A stretch of 6,751 nucleotides of DNA from JANPEF01 sp031413115 (GCA_031413115.1 JANOEH010000069.1:1-6751); one strand, 5' to 3'; counted from the stretch's first letter, positions 1 through 6,741 are shown. The notes: a model not told the origin generated them from the sequence alone. Numbers and translations: made by a program.

Positions 1-1
1 C

Positions 2-583
2 AACACGCGGGATTGGGGAAGCGCCTGGCAGGTTCAAAATCTCGGCCTGGCTGCGGTCCTCGCCTTCGCCGAGCGGGTGCGCGGCGCGCTGCTCGCCGCG
101 GGTGTGCGCGTCAAGCTCGACGACCGTGATCAGTACACACCGGGCTGGAAGTACAACGAGTGGGAGCTGCGCGGCGTGCCCGTCCGCGTCGAGGTGGGGC
201 CGCGCGACGTGGCCAAGGAGTCGGTCGTCTTCGTGCGCCGCGATGACCGCGCCAAGTCATTCGTGCCGTTCGCCGCGGTGGGAGCTTCGATGGTCGCGCT
301 GCTCGACGTGCTGCAGCTGGCGATGTTCGACCGCGCGCACCAGTTCCGCGCCGACAGCACGCGCCGGGCCGACGACCTGACGACGCTCAACATCATCATC
401 CGCGACCAGCGCGGCTTCGTCGCCGCCCACTGGTGCGGGGACGCGGATTGCGAAGCGGCGATCAAGACCGAGACCTCGGCCACGATCCGCAACCTGCCGC
501 ACGACACGCCCGAGGAGCAGGGGACCTGCGTGCGCTGCGGCCGGCCCAGCCGCCACCGCGTCCTGTTCGCGAAATCTTACTAG
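2..583 (+). CDS. proS: Prolyl-tRNA synthetase, C-terminal part (5' partial)
   Basis: This is the 3' end of a class II prolyl-tRNA synthetase, which charges tRNA-Pro with proline in the cytoplasm. It is the archaeal/eukaryote-like form. Visible features are the anticodon-binding domain (KLDDRDQ, then PGWKYNEWELRGVP and the VEVGPRD strand) and the extra C-terminal zinc domain. That domain has Cys pairs at 429-bp-relative spacing CGDADC (codons near 434-451) and CVRC (codons near 527-538), and the protein ends in AKSY, close to the usual aromatic C-terminus. The frame is open to the window edge, so the true start lies outside. The first ~16 codons do not resemble the conserved segment expected before the AAVLAFAERV helix, so homology is trusted only from about base 47-50. 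waaF follows after 7 bases, suggesting co-transcription. Identity of the family is near certain; only the first 45 bases are doubtful. Confidence 0.93.
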   Translation, partial: NTRDWGSAWQVQNLGLAAVLAFAERVRGALLAAGVRVKLDDRDQYTPGWKYNEWELRGVPVRVEVGPRDVAKESVVFVRRDDRAKSFVPFAAVGASMVALLDVLQLAMFDRAHQFRADSTRRADDLTTLNIIIRDQRGFVAAHWCGDADCEAAIKTETSATIRNLPHDTPEEQGTCVRCGRPSRHRVLFAKSY

Positions 584-590
584 GCTCGAG

Positions 591-1685
591 ATGACCGGCT
601 CGCGCGGCAGGCGCCCCGGGATCGCCGTCCGCCTGCCGAACTGGTTGGGCGATCTCGTGCTCGCCGGGCGCGCCGTCGATGCGCTGGCCGCGCGCTTCGC
701 CGATCATGATTTCGTGCTGCTCGGCCGCCCATTCGCACCCGCGCTGGCCGCGGCACACTGGCCTCAGGCCCGCTGGCTCGCCGCACCGGCGACCGGCCTC
801 GCCTGGCTGCCCGCCGTTCCCGCGCTCGCGGCGCTCGGCGCGCGCACCATCATCACCTTTCCGCCCTCCCTGTCGGCCCGTCTGCACGCGGCGTGCGCCT
901 GCATCCCTGAGCGCGCGGGCCTGGCGCACGAGGAGGGCGGCTTCCTGTTGACCCGCACCGCCCCGCGCGGCGCCCGCGGCACGCGCCATCTCGAGGATGA
1001 GTACCTCGACGTCGTCCGCACGCTCGGGGCCGACCCGCTCCCGCGCCGGCCGTGGACGCTGCCGCCGAGCGCGTCCGCTTCCGCCACCGCGGCGCTCGCC
1101 GCGGCGGGGCTCGATTCGGCCACCGTCGTCGCCGGGCCGCTCCTCGTCGTCGCGCCCGGCGCCCGCTATGGCCCCGCCAAGCGCTGGGCGCCCGAGCGCT
1201 TCGCCGCCGCGGCTGCAGCCTGGGCCGAGGCGCAACCCGAACCGGAGCGCACGCACGTGTTGCTGGTCGGCGGAAGCGAGGATCGCAAGGCGGTCGCCGC
1301 GGTGCGCGCAGCGGCGGCCACGGGTCCCGCGCACTTCGTCGCACTCGCCGGCGGCACGGACCTTCCGGCGCTGGCCGGGCTGCTCGCGGGCGCCGATGCG
1401 GTGCTCGCCAACGACTCGGGAGTGGCGCATCTGGCCGCCGCACTCGGCCGGCCCACCGTGGTGATCTTCGGCTCCACCGATCCGCGCTGGACCGCGCCGC
1501 GCGGCGCGGCGGTCCGCGTGCTCGCCGAGCCGCCCCGCTGCGCGCCATGCTTTCGTCCTTCCTGTTCGGTGGCCGAGCGCTACCGCTGCCTGCGCGCGGT
1601 GCATGTCGAGGATGTCATCGCGGCGCTGCTGGCGCTCGCGCCCGGCGACGCGGGCGCAGGGCGCAATCCCGGGGGTCGTCCGTGA
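591..1685 (+). CDS. waaF: ADP-heptose:LPS heptosyltransferase II (GT9 family)
   Basis: A 364-residue cytoplasmic or membrane-peripheral glycosyltransferase of family GT9. By family knowledge it transfers L-glycero-D-manno-heptose from ADP-heptose to the first heptose of the LPS inner core. Seen here: RLPNWLGD at residues 14-21, carrying the Asp that acts as catalytic base in relatives; PGARYGPAKRW at 189-199, with a Lys at 197 expected to contact ADP-heptose; NDSGVAHLAAALG at 274-286; FGSTDPRWTAP at 293-303; and the WaaF-type cysteine cluster C317, C320, C325, C333. Length is normal for WaaF (about 350). The ATG at 591 puts the first conserved strand 11 residues in, as is usual, although its ribosome site is weak. 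The stop overlaps the gmhB start (GTGA), implying translational coupling. The PNWLGD and PGARYGPAKRW signatures favour WaaF over WaaC. Confidence 0.93.
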   Translation: MTGSRGRRPGIAVRLPNWLGDLVLAGRAVDALAARFADHDFVLLGRPFAPALAAAHWPQARWLAAPATGLAWLPAVPALAALGARTIITFPPSLSARLHAACACIPERAGLAHEEGGFLLTRTAPRGARGTRHLEDEYLDVVRTLGADPLPRRPWTLPPSASASATAALAAAGLDSATVVAGPLLVVAPGARYGPAKRWAPERFAAAAAAWAEAQPEPERTHVLLVGGSEDRKAVAAVRAAAATGPAHFVALAGGTDLPALAGLLAGADAVLANDSGVAHLAAALGRPTVVIFGSTDPRWTAPRGAAVRVLAEPPRCAPCFRPSCSVAERYRCLRAVHVEDVIAALLALAPGDAGAGRNPGGRP

Positions 1686-2239
1686 GGCCCGCCGTCTTCC
1701 TCGATCGCGACGGCACCCTCAACCGCGAGGTGGGCTACATCGGCGATCCGCTGGCACTGGAGTTGTTGCCGGGTGTCCCGGCAGCCCTGGGGCGTCTGGC
1801 GGCAGCGGGCTTCGCCGTGGTGGTGGTCACGAACCAGTCCGCGATCGGCCGCGGTGTGTTCACGCGGGCGCAGGTGGACGCGGTACACGCGCGCTTGCGA
1901 AGCGAGCTGGCCGCCTCCGGCGTCCAGCTCGATGCCATCTTCGTCTGCCCGCATGCGCCGGCGGACGCGTGCGCCTGTCGCAAGCCGCGCCCCGGCCTGT
2001 TCCTCGAGGCGCGCGACGCCCTCGGGCTGAACCTGGCGAAGTCGTGGATGGTGGGGGATACGGTCAGGGACATGGCCGCGGCGCGGGCGGCAGGGGTGCG
2101 CCCGCTCTACGTGACGACCGGTTGGGGCGAGCGGGATCGTGCGGCAGCCCGGGCGGATGGACTCGCGGAGGTCGACATCGTGCCGGACCTCGCCGCCGCC
2201 GTCGGGAGGATTCTCGAACTCAGCGCGTCGGGGCGCTGA
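1682..2239 (+). CDS. gmhB: D-glycero-D-manno-heptose 1,7-bisphosphate 7-phosphatase
   Basis: A 185-residue HAD-superfamily phosphatase. It removes the 7-phosphate of D-glycero-D-manno-heptose 1,7-bisphosphate during ADP-heptose synthesis, and so supplies the donor used by the WaaF encoded just upstream. Seen motifs: DRDGT with the nucleophile and acid Asp pair (residues 8 and 10); GYI near 18-20; TNQSAIGRG at 50-58 (HAD motif II); a zinc-loop pattern CPH...CAC at 89-99; RKPRPG at 100-105 (motif III Lys); and MVGDTVRDM at 123-131 (motif IV). All catalytic residues appear present and the length is typical. The GTG start at 1682 is chosen because DRDGT then falls at the usual place and a G-rich ribosome site lies 6 bases upstream. 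The 3' end overlaps the opposing gene by 20 bp and ends in LELSASGR. Confidence 0.95.
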   Translation: MRPAVFLDRDGTLNREVGYIGDPLALELLPGVPAALGRLAAAGFAVVVVTNQSAIGRGVFTRAQVDAVHARLRSELAASGVQLDAIFVCPHAPADACACRKPRPGLFLEARDALGLNLAKSWMVGDTVRDMAAARAAGVRPLYVTTGWGERDRAAARADGLAEVDIVPDLAAAVGRILELSASGR

Positions 2240-2246
2240 GCTCGAG
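2213..2246. repeat. Inverted repeat over two converging stop codons (possible bidirectional terminator)
   Basis: The arms CTCGAACTCAGCGC (2213-2226) and GCGCTGAGCTCGAG (2233-2246) are complementary at 13 of 14 positions around a 6-base loop. The gmhB stop (2237-2239) lies in one arm and the stop of the opposing DUF4388 gene (2220-2222) in the other. RNA from either strand could form a strong GC-rich hairpin at its 3' end. No T-run follows on either side, so it is not a canonical intrinsic terminator. A role in 3'-end protection or in blocking convergent transcription is inference. Confidence 0.75.
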
Positions 2247-3299
2247 CGCGTAGCGCCTCCCGCCGTCGGCAGGGGCGTAGGTCATCGGGTGACCCGCGCT
2301 CCGCGTCTGCTCGGTCGAGATCCAGCCTGCCTCGACCAGCTCGTCGAGCCGCGTCGGGTAATGCCCGCGCTCGACCCGGTAGACGTCGAGTGCGAAACGG
2401 ACATCGGCGAGCGCGAGTACGCCATAGGCATCCCCCTCGGCCGGCACGGCCGGGGGCGCGGTCTTCCACCCCGCAAGCTGCATGACGACCACCAGCGCCA
2501 CGGCGGCCCCGGCGAGCATCGCATCGGTGCGCCACGCCGGGCCGAGCCCACGACGATTTGCGGCCGGGTCGGGTGCTGGGGCCTCCTCGCGCGCCCGACG
2601 GCCCTGGATCTCGATCCATCCGGCTTCCACGAGGCGATACAACGCCTCGAAGGCCTCGTACTCGTTGAGCGGCGCCTCGGCGACGAGCTCGCCCAGCGTG
2701 CGCCTGCCGTCGACCAGCCCGAACAGCTCCTTCTCCTCCTCGCTCAACGAGGCATCCGGGTCGGGCAATTCCTTCAGCCCGAGCACGAGTCCGGGATCGC
2801 CGAGCGTCCCCTGGTAGCGCCGCATCTCGTCGGTCCGCCGCACGGCTTCCATGAGCATGGACTCGGTCGAGAGCGACATGGGGAGAACGCTCTCGGGCGG
2901 GTTGCCGTTGGCGAACGAGTAGACGCCGTCATCCCACGAGATGACCTCGTGCAGTACGTCGAGGACGAGACGCTCGTAGAGCACGGTGAGTTCTTCGCGC
3001 TCGAGGTAACGACCGTTGAGCAGCAGGTCGACGAGGTCGCGGCCGCTCTCGGCATGGATCGAGCTGATGCCGCGCATCTGCTCCTCGGAGAGCCGGTGGA
3101 TGCGGCGCAGGAACCCGGTGAGCGGATCGTCGCCGCCCATCCCGCGGTCGCGCACTGCGGCGATGCGGCCCTCCAGCAGGTAGACGACGCGGGCTTCCGA
3201 CTCCCGCGTCACGCGCAGGCATCCGGTCTTCCGCTGGCTCGAGAGGAGCTGCAGGATTTCGCTGAGCGAGAACTCGCGAAGACTTCCGGAGAGGGCCAT
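2220..3299 (-). CDS. DUF4388 (PatA-N-like) protein with one TM helix and a pseudopilin-like C-terminal domain
   Basis: A 359-residue protein. Residues 1 to about 155 read as a DUF4388 domain: start MALSGSLREFSLSEILQLL, then a KTGCLRV strand and a VVYLLEGRI strand, followed by a helical part. DUF4388 occurs in PatA-like and gliding or signalling proteins, with no enzymatic activity known. Residues about 184-232 (SLSEEEKELFGLVDGRRTLG to EAGWIEI) look like a winged-helix module often found after DUF4388. A hydrophobic helix spans about 260-277. The C-terminal part (about 293-355, with FALDVYRVERGHYPTRLDEL and YAPADGGRRYALEL) resembles the soluble half of a type II secretion GspG-type pseudopilin. 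The likely topology is N-terminus in the cytoplasm and C-terminus in the periplasm. The ATG at 3299 has AGGAG 6 bases upstream. The gene sits 9 bases after the TPR gene, as its operon partner. Precise function is unknown. Confidence 0.85.
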   Translation of the reverse strand: MALSGSLREFSLSEILQLLSSQRKTGCLRVTRESEARVVYLLEGRIAAVRDRGMGGDDPLTGFLRRIHRLSEEQMRGISSIHAESGRDLVDLLLNGRYLEREELTVLYERLVLDVLHEVISWDDGVYSFANGNPPESVLPMSLSTESMLMEAVRRTDEMRRYQGTLGDPGLVLGLKELPDPDASLSEEEKELFGLVDGRRTLGELVAEAPLNEYEAFEALYRLVEAGWIEIQGRRAREEAPAPDPAANRRGLGPAWRTDAMLAGAAVALVVVMQLAGWKTAPPAVPAEGDAYGVLALADVRFALDVYRVERGHYPTRLDELVEAGWISTEQTRSAGHPMTYAPADGGRRYALELSAPTR

Positions 3300-3305
3300 G
3301 ACGGT

Positions 3306-3310
3306 CTCCT
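3306..3310 (-). promoter_or_regulatory. Ribosome binding site overlapping the upstream stop codon
   Basis: On the minus strand the sequence reads TAGGAGACCGTCATG. The TAG stop of the TPR gene and the AGGAG of the DUF4388 gene share bases, with 6 bases to the ATG. This fixes the DUF4388 start and suggests that its translation is coupled to that of the TPR protein. Confidence 0.7.
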
Positions 3311-5234
3311 AGGCGGCGCGCTTGATGCGGGCGACGGGCTTGCCCGCGGACGACTCGAGCCCGATCTCGTTCTCGCGGGCGCGGCCCTGCCACGACAGCG
3401 TCGAGAGGAGCGAGATGGAATAGACGACGGCGAAGGCCGACAGCGCGAACATCGCGCCGGGCCGGGACGCGTCGACGAGGACGCGCGGATCGTACGGGAA
3501 CGGCGCCGTGCCCCCGAAGGCGAGGAGTCCGGCCAGTGCGGCGGCGGCGGCGATCGCCCAGCCGGTGAGCACGCGATCGAACGCGATCGCGCCGTACCCG
3601 GGAACGACGGCGGCGAGGGCGAGCCGGATCCAGTCCTGGCGTCGGCGGGTCTCGCGCCGGCGCTTGAACAGGAGCAGGCGGCCGAACTCGGGCGTGGTGG
3701 CTGTGCCCACGACGGCCGAGCACGCGACGCACAGCACCGAGTCGCGGCGGCGCGTCGCACAACGACGGCACACGGTCGAACCGCAGTTCCCGCAGATGCG
3801 GGCCGGCAGGTGATGGCGCAGCACGAGCCCGGCGCCGAGCCCGATCGCCGCGAAGACCAGCGTCCACACCGCGACCGGAAGGCCGCGACTCTCGAACCAC
3901 GGACGCCACGCAGGCGGCACGGCATCGGCGCCCTCGTCGGCGGCGCCGGCGGCGAAGACCGCCGGCCACTGGACGGACGGCTCGAGCCACTCCTCGGCCA
4001 GCGCCGGCGCCTCGCTCGACGACGCGCGAGCCTGCAGGCTGCGCACGAGATCGAAGTCGAGCGCGGTGGCCTGCGCAATCTCCTCGCTCGCTTCGGCATA
4101 ACGGAAGCGCGCGGTGTAGAGCTGGCCCAGGTTGTAGCGCGGCGGGGCCCAGCGCGGCGAGAGCATGATCGCGCGTTTGTAGTGCATCTCGGCGGCCTCG
4201 CCGTTGCCCCGCAGCGTCTCGATGTTGCCCAGGTTGTTCGGGATGCGCGCCTCGCGCGGCCACAGCTCCTCGGCGCGGCGATAGGCGATCACGGCGGCGT
4301 CGTATTGCTTGCCCTTCTGCGCCGTCCAGCCTTCCGCGAAGGCGAGGAACGGATTGTCCGGAAGTTGCGCGGCGAGCGCCGACAGCTCGGCCATGCGCCC
4401 GGCCGAGTACGGCTGCTGCGGGACGCGCAGCGTCGAGTAGAACGGCGGCTCGCCCTCGCGCAGCGGCAGCGAGAGCTCGCCGAAGCAGGACAGGGCGATC
4501 GGGCTGGTCACCAGCAGCGCGGTCAGACCGATGAACACCATCCGCTCGGTCTTCTTCAGGTAGCCCCACAGCATCGCCAGGGTGAACGTCGCGGGGATCG
4601 CCACGCCCAGGCCGAACGCCCACGGCAGGAGCAAACCGACGGTGGCCCACGCGCGCGCGCGCGGCTCCGGCATGCGGCGCTGCAGGAGCTCGGCGTAGAC
4701 GTGGCGCAGCCGGTCGCGGTGGCGCCAGCAGAGCAGCAACGCCACGGCGATCGTCGCCAGGTACAGGGCGCTCAACGCGTAGAACAGCACGTAGCTCGTG
4801 AAGTGGTGCTGGAGGCGGAACTGCATGCGCGCCAGTCCGACGATGCGCCCGATCTCGATCAGGGCCTGCGCCGGGTCGCGCGAAAAGAAGTGGCCTGCCA
4901 GGCGCAGGCGCGGGGCGAGGTACGTCGGGTCGAGTTCCTCGGCGCCTCGCCACAGACGCACGGCGGTCTCGTTGTCGCCGCGCCTGGCGGCGTCGTGGCC
5001 GAGGCGATAGACCAGCGTCGCCGCGTGCGGCAGGGCCGGCAGTTCCTCGGCCTGCATCCACGCCAACCAGCCCCGGACGTCCGCCGGGTCGTTCGGTGGC
5101 GTGACCACGGGGGTCGCGACCGGGGGCGCGGGAGTGGCGCCGGCGGGAGACCCGGAAAGGCCGGAAAGCGTCAGGAGCAGGGCGCAGGCCACCCCGTTCA
5201 CGAGGCTTCGGATCGAGCTAACGTTCGATTCCAT
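3309..5234 (-). CDS. TPR-repeat polytopic membrane protein with six-cysteine zinc ribbon
   Basis: A 641-residue protein with no recognised named family. In order: a signal-like hydrophobic segment at about 10-33, followed by a Pro/Ala/Thr-rich linker; a TPR-like helix pair at 68-104; hydrophobic helices at about 147-168, 197-222 and 230-250; three TPR-like repeats at about 300-393 (each with a WxxxG/NLG-type pattern ending in P or LD); another helix at about 453-472; a zinc-ribbon-like cluster with cysteines at 481, 484, 489, 492, 502 and 505; then a basic stretch and a hydrophobic hairpin around VPGYGAI (534-575) and a last helix at about 594-612. The ATG at 5234 is preferred over an upstream GTG (5288) because AAGGA lies 9 bases before it and the signal-like segment follows directly. 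TPRs suggest protein binding. Function is unknown; the DUF4388 partner downstream suggests a shared envelope complex (inference). Confidence 0.85.
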   Translation of the reverse strand: MESNVSSIRSLVNGVACALLLTLSGLSGSPAGATPAPPVATPVVTPPNDPADVRGWLAWMQAEELPALPHAATLVYRLGHDAARRGDNETAVRLWRGAEELDPTYLAPRLRLAGHFFSRDPAQALIEIGRIVGLARMQFRLQHHFTSYVLFYALSALYLATIAVALLLCWRHRDRLRHVYAELLQRRMPEPRARAWATVGLLLPWAFGLGVAIPATFTLAMLWGYLKKTERMVFIGLTALLVTSPIALSCFGELSLPLREGEPPFYSTLRVPQQPYSAGRMAELSALAAQLPDNPFLAFAEGWTAQKGKQYDAAVIAYRRAEELWPREARIPNNLGNIETLRGNGEAAEMHYKRAIMLSPRWAPPRYNLGQLYTARFRYAEASEEIAQATALDFDLVRSLQARASSSEAPALAEEWLEPSVQWPAVFAAGAADEGADAVPPAWRPWFESRGLPVAVWTLVFAAIGLGAGLVLRHHLPARICGNCGSTVCRRCATRRRDSVLCVACSAVVGTATTPEFGRLLLFKRRRETRRRQDWIRLALAAVVPGYGAIAFDRVLTGWAIAAAAALAGLLAFGGTAPFPYDPRVLVDASRPGAMFALSAFAVVYSISLLSTLSWQGRARENEIGLESSAGKPVARIKRAA

Positions 5235-5246
5235 CGAGGCTTTTCC

Positions 5247-5276
5247 TTGACAGGCTTTGCCGCCTGCCGATAGCGT
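5247..5276 (+). promoter_or_regulatory. Candidate sigma-70-type promoter for asnS
   Basis: A perfect TTGACA (5247-5252) is followed, after an 18-base spacer, by TAGCGT (5271-5276), which keeps the TA...T positions of a -10 box. It lies in the 158-bp divergent gap and would give a leader of about 110 bases before asnS. The TTGACA overlaps the ribosome site of the divergent TPR gene on the other strand. A short hairpin (CCGAGA/TCTCGG, 5296-5310) would lie early in the leader. The -10 match is weak, so this is tentative. No clear promoter was seen for the TPR gene. Confidence 0.3.
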
Positions 5277-5392
5277 CCGCTGCGTCACGGAGTCGCCGAG
5301 ACCCTCTCGGTCGCCCCGTTTATCGGCTTCCTTCCAGGCTTCTTGAGGACCATTGCGCCCCTCGCGTCCGGCGGGGGGCTTCCCGTTCCGGG

Positions 5393-6436
5393 GTGCCCGT
5401 GTCCGAATCCGCCGCGATTCCGTCCGTCCGCATCGCCGACCTCGGCCAACACGTCGGCGCCGAAGTCGACCTCCACGGCTGGGTCCACCACCGGCGGGGC
5501 AGCGGCAAGGTCAAGTTCCTGGTCGTCCGCGACGGCAGCGGGCTCGTCCAGGCCGTCGGCGTCAAGGGCGAGATGCCCGAGCCCGCCTTCGATGGCCTCG
5601 ACACCCTCCCGCAGGAGTCGGCGGTCGTCATCCGCGGGATCCCGCGCGCCGACACCCGTGCCCCGGGCGGCTACGAACTCGCCCTGCGCGGCATCGAGGT
5701 CGTCCACGCCGCCCAGCCGTACCCGATCTCGCCCAAGGAGCACGGCACCGAGTTCCTGATGGATCATCGGCACCTGTGGCTGCGCTCGCCTCGACAGCAC
5801 GCGATCCTGCGCGTGCGCGCCACGCTGATCCGCGCCCTGCGCGACTACTTCGACACGCGCGGTTTCACGCTCGTCGACGCGCCGATCTTCACGCCCAACG
5901 CGTGCGAGGGAACCTCGACGCTGTTCGAGACCGCATACTTCGACCAGAAAGCGTACCTGACGCAGAGCGGCCAGTTGTACATGGAGGCCGCGGCGATGGC
6001 CTTCGGGAAGGTGTACTCGTTCGGCCCCACGTTTCGCGCCGAGAAGTCGAAGACCCGCCGCCACCTCATTGAATTCTGGATGCTCGAGCCCGAGATGGCG
6101 TGGGCCACGCTCGACGACGTGATGGCGCTCGAGGAAGACATGCTCGAGCACGTGGTCGGGCGCGTGCTCGAGGACCGCGCCGAGGAACTGAAGCGCATCG
6201 AGCGCGACACGACGCACCTTCAACGCGTCAGGAAACCGTTTCATCGCCTGCACTACGACGATGCGGTGAAGTTGCTCAACGAGAAGGGGCTGCCGTTCGA
6301 GTGGGGCGGCGATTTCGGCGCGCCCGACGAGACGGTGATCGCCGAGTCGTTCGATCGCCCGGTGTTCGTGCATCGCTTCCCGACAGCGATCAAGGCGTTC
6401 TACACGCAAGCCGCCGTGGATCAGCTTGGTCGATGA
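5393..6436 (+). CDS. asnS: Asparaginyl-tRNA synthetase, C-terminally truncated by a junction
   Basis: A class IIb aminoacyl-tRNA synthetase that charges tRNA-Asn. Residues about 12-105 form the N-terminal OB-fold (GWVHHRRGSGKVKFLVVRDG). The catalytic domain starts near PYPISPKEHGTEFLMDHRHL (109-128). QSGQLYMEA (191-199) and motif 2, FRAEKSKTRRHLIEFWMLEP (214-233), identify AsnRS rather than AspRS. Family resemblance ends at FPTAIKAFY (residue 337, base 6403). The remaining 10 residues (TQAAVDQLGR) are read out of antisense glpD sequence before a stop at 6434-6436. The segment with the conserved GGS loop and motif 3 (ATP-binding Arg) is missing, roughly 95-100 residues, so the product as written could not be active. 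The start is taken as GTG 5393; GTG 5399 is equally possible, since only a G-rich stretch (5373-5378) serves as a ribosome site. Confidence 0.9.
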   Translation: MPVSESAAIPSVRIADLGQHVGAEVDLHGWVHHRRGSGKVKFLVVRDGSGLVQAVGVKGEMPEPAFDGLDTLPQESAVVIRGIPRADTRAPGGYELALRGIEVVHAAQPYPISPKEHGTEFLMDHRHLWLRSPRQHAILRVRATLIRALRDYFDTRGFTLVDAPIFTPNACEGTSTLFETAYFDQKAYLTQSGQLYMEAAAMAFGKVYSFGPTFRAEKSKTRRHLIEFWMLEPEMAWATLDDVMALEEDMLEHVVGRVLEDRAEELKRIERDTTHLQRVRKPFHRLHYDDAVKLLNEKGLPFEWGGDFGAPDETVIAESFDRPVFVHRFPTAIKAFYTQAAVDQLGR

Positions 6437-6634
6437 CGACGAGGTGTGCGCGGCCAGGTCGTCCTTCTCGCACAGCAGCACCTTCAGGCCGCGCCCGGCC
6501 AGGTCGCGCGCGATGCCGGCACCGTTGATTCCGCCGCCGACCACGAGCACGTCGCAACTCAGCGGGCCGCGCGGTTCGTCGGCGGCGGCAGGGTGGGTCG
6601 GGGCAGGCTTCAAACTGAGGGTCTCACGTTCCAT
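6404..6634 (-). pseudogene. glpD: Aerobic glycerol-3-phosphate dehydrogenase, N-terminal fragment
   Basis: About 77 residues of a GlpD/GlpA-type FAD-dependent glycerol-3-phosphate dehydrogenase, which oxidises glycerol-3-phosphate to dihydroxyacetone phosphate at the membrane. Seen: the FAD-binding Rossmann fingerprint CDVLVVGGGINGAGIARDLA (27-46), the end of the second strand KVLLCEKDDLA (51-61), and the signature HTSSSSTKLIHGGLR (63-77). The family would continue with YLE, but the sequence runs into antisense asnS at 6403. The frame stays open on this strand to 5285 only because it reads the complement of asnS. The ATG at 6634 lacks a good ribosome site and the 24-residue lead before the Rossmann strand is not conserved, so the start is uncertain. 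Over 400 residues of a normal GlpD are absent. Confidence 0.85.
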
Positions 6635-6704
6635 TGTTTTCGCTTGGCTTCCATACTAGACATAGATTGTTCCTTTTCTACCCGGGAATCCCCTCACAGT
6701 GCTT

Positions 6705-6716
6705 CGAATCGATTCG
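6705..6716. repeat. 12-bp perfect palindrome CGAATCGATTCG
   Basis: A perfect self-complementary 12-mer about 70 bases upstream of the glpD ATG. Its size and place would fit a dimeric repressor operator, for example for a glycerol regulator, but it does not obviously match a known GlpR site. The operator role is speculation. Confidence 0.4.
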
Positions 6717-6729
6717 TTTAGCCTCGATG

Positions 6730-6741
6730 GGGATGAATCCC
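6730..6741. repeat. Inverted repeat GGGAT-GA-ATCCC
   Basis: Two perfect 5-base arms with a 2-base spacer. The half GAATCCC recurs at 6686-6692, 49 bases away, in a similar GGGAATCCC context. Possible protein-binding half sites; unassigned. Confidence 0.3.

Noticed and set aside
462..1604. Long minus-strand open frame opposite proS and waaF
   Set aside because: Low-complexity Arg/Gly/Ala composition with no domain; waaF on the other strand has all family motifs.
1052..1681. N-terminal extension of GmhB running back into waaF
   Set aside because: The frame is open upstream, but it is the shadow of waaF and the conserved HAD start DRDGT is placed correctly by the GTG at 1682.
2139..5273. Very long plus-strand open frame (over 1000 codons) antisense to the DUF4388 and TPR genes
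   Set aside because: Its translation is Arg/Gly/Ala/Glu-rich without domain patterns, and both minus-strand genes beneath it show clear domains, ribosome sites and sensible starts. Long antisense frames are expected in GC-rich coding DNA.
5235..5288. Earlier GTG start (5288) for the TPR membrane protein
   Set aside because: The extra 18 residues are polar and delay the signal-like segment; the ATG at 5234 has a proper AAGGA site at 9 bases.
5296..5310. Intrinsic terminator in the asnS leader (CCGAGA/TCTCGG hairpin)
   Set aside because: The stem is only 6 bp with no T-run, and no gene ends here because the flanking genes are divergent. At most a small leader hairpin.
5285..6634. A single 449-residue GlpD on the minus strand
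   Set aside because: Only the first 77 residues are GlpD-like. The rest is the complement of asnS, whose own frame carries clear AsnRS motifs.
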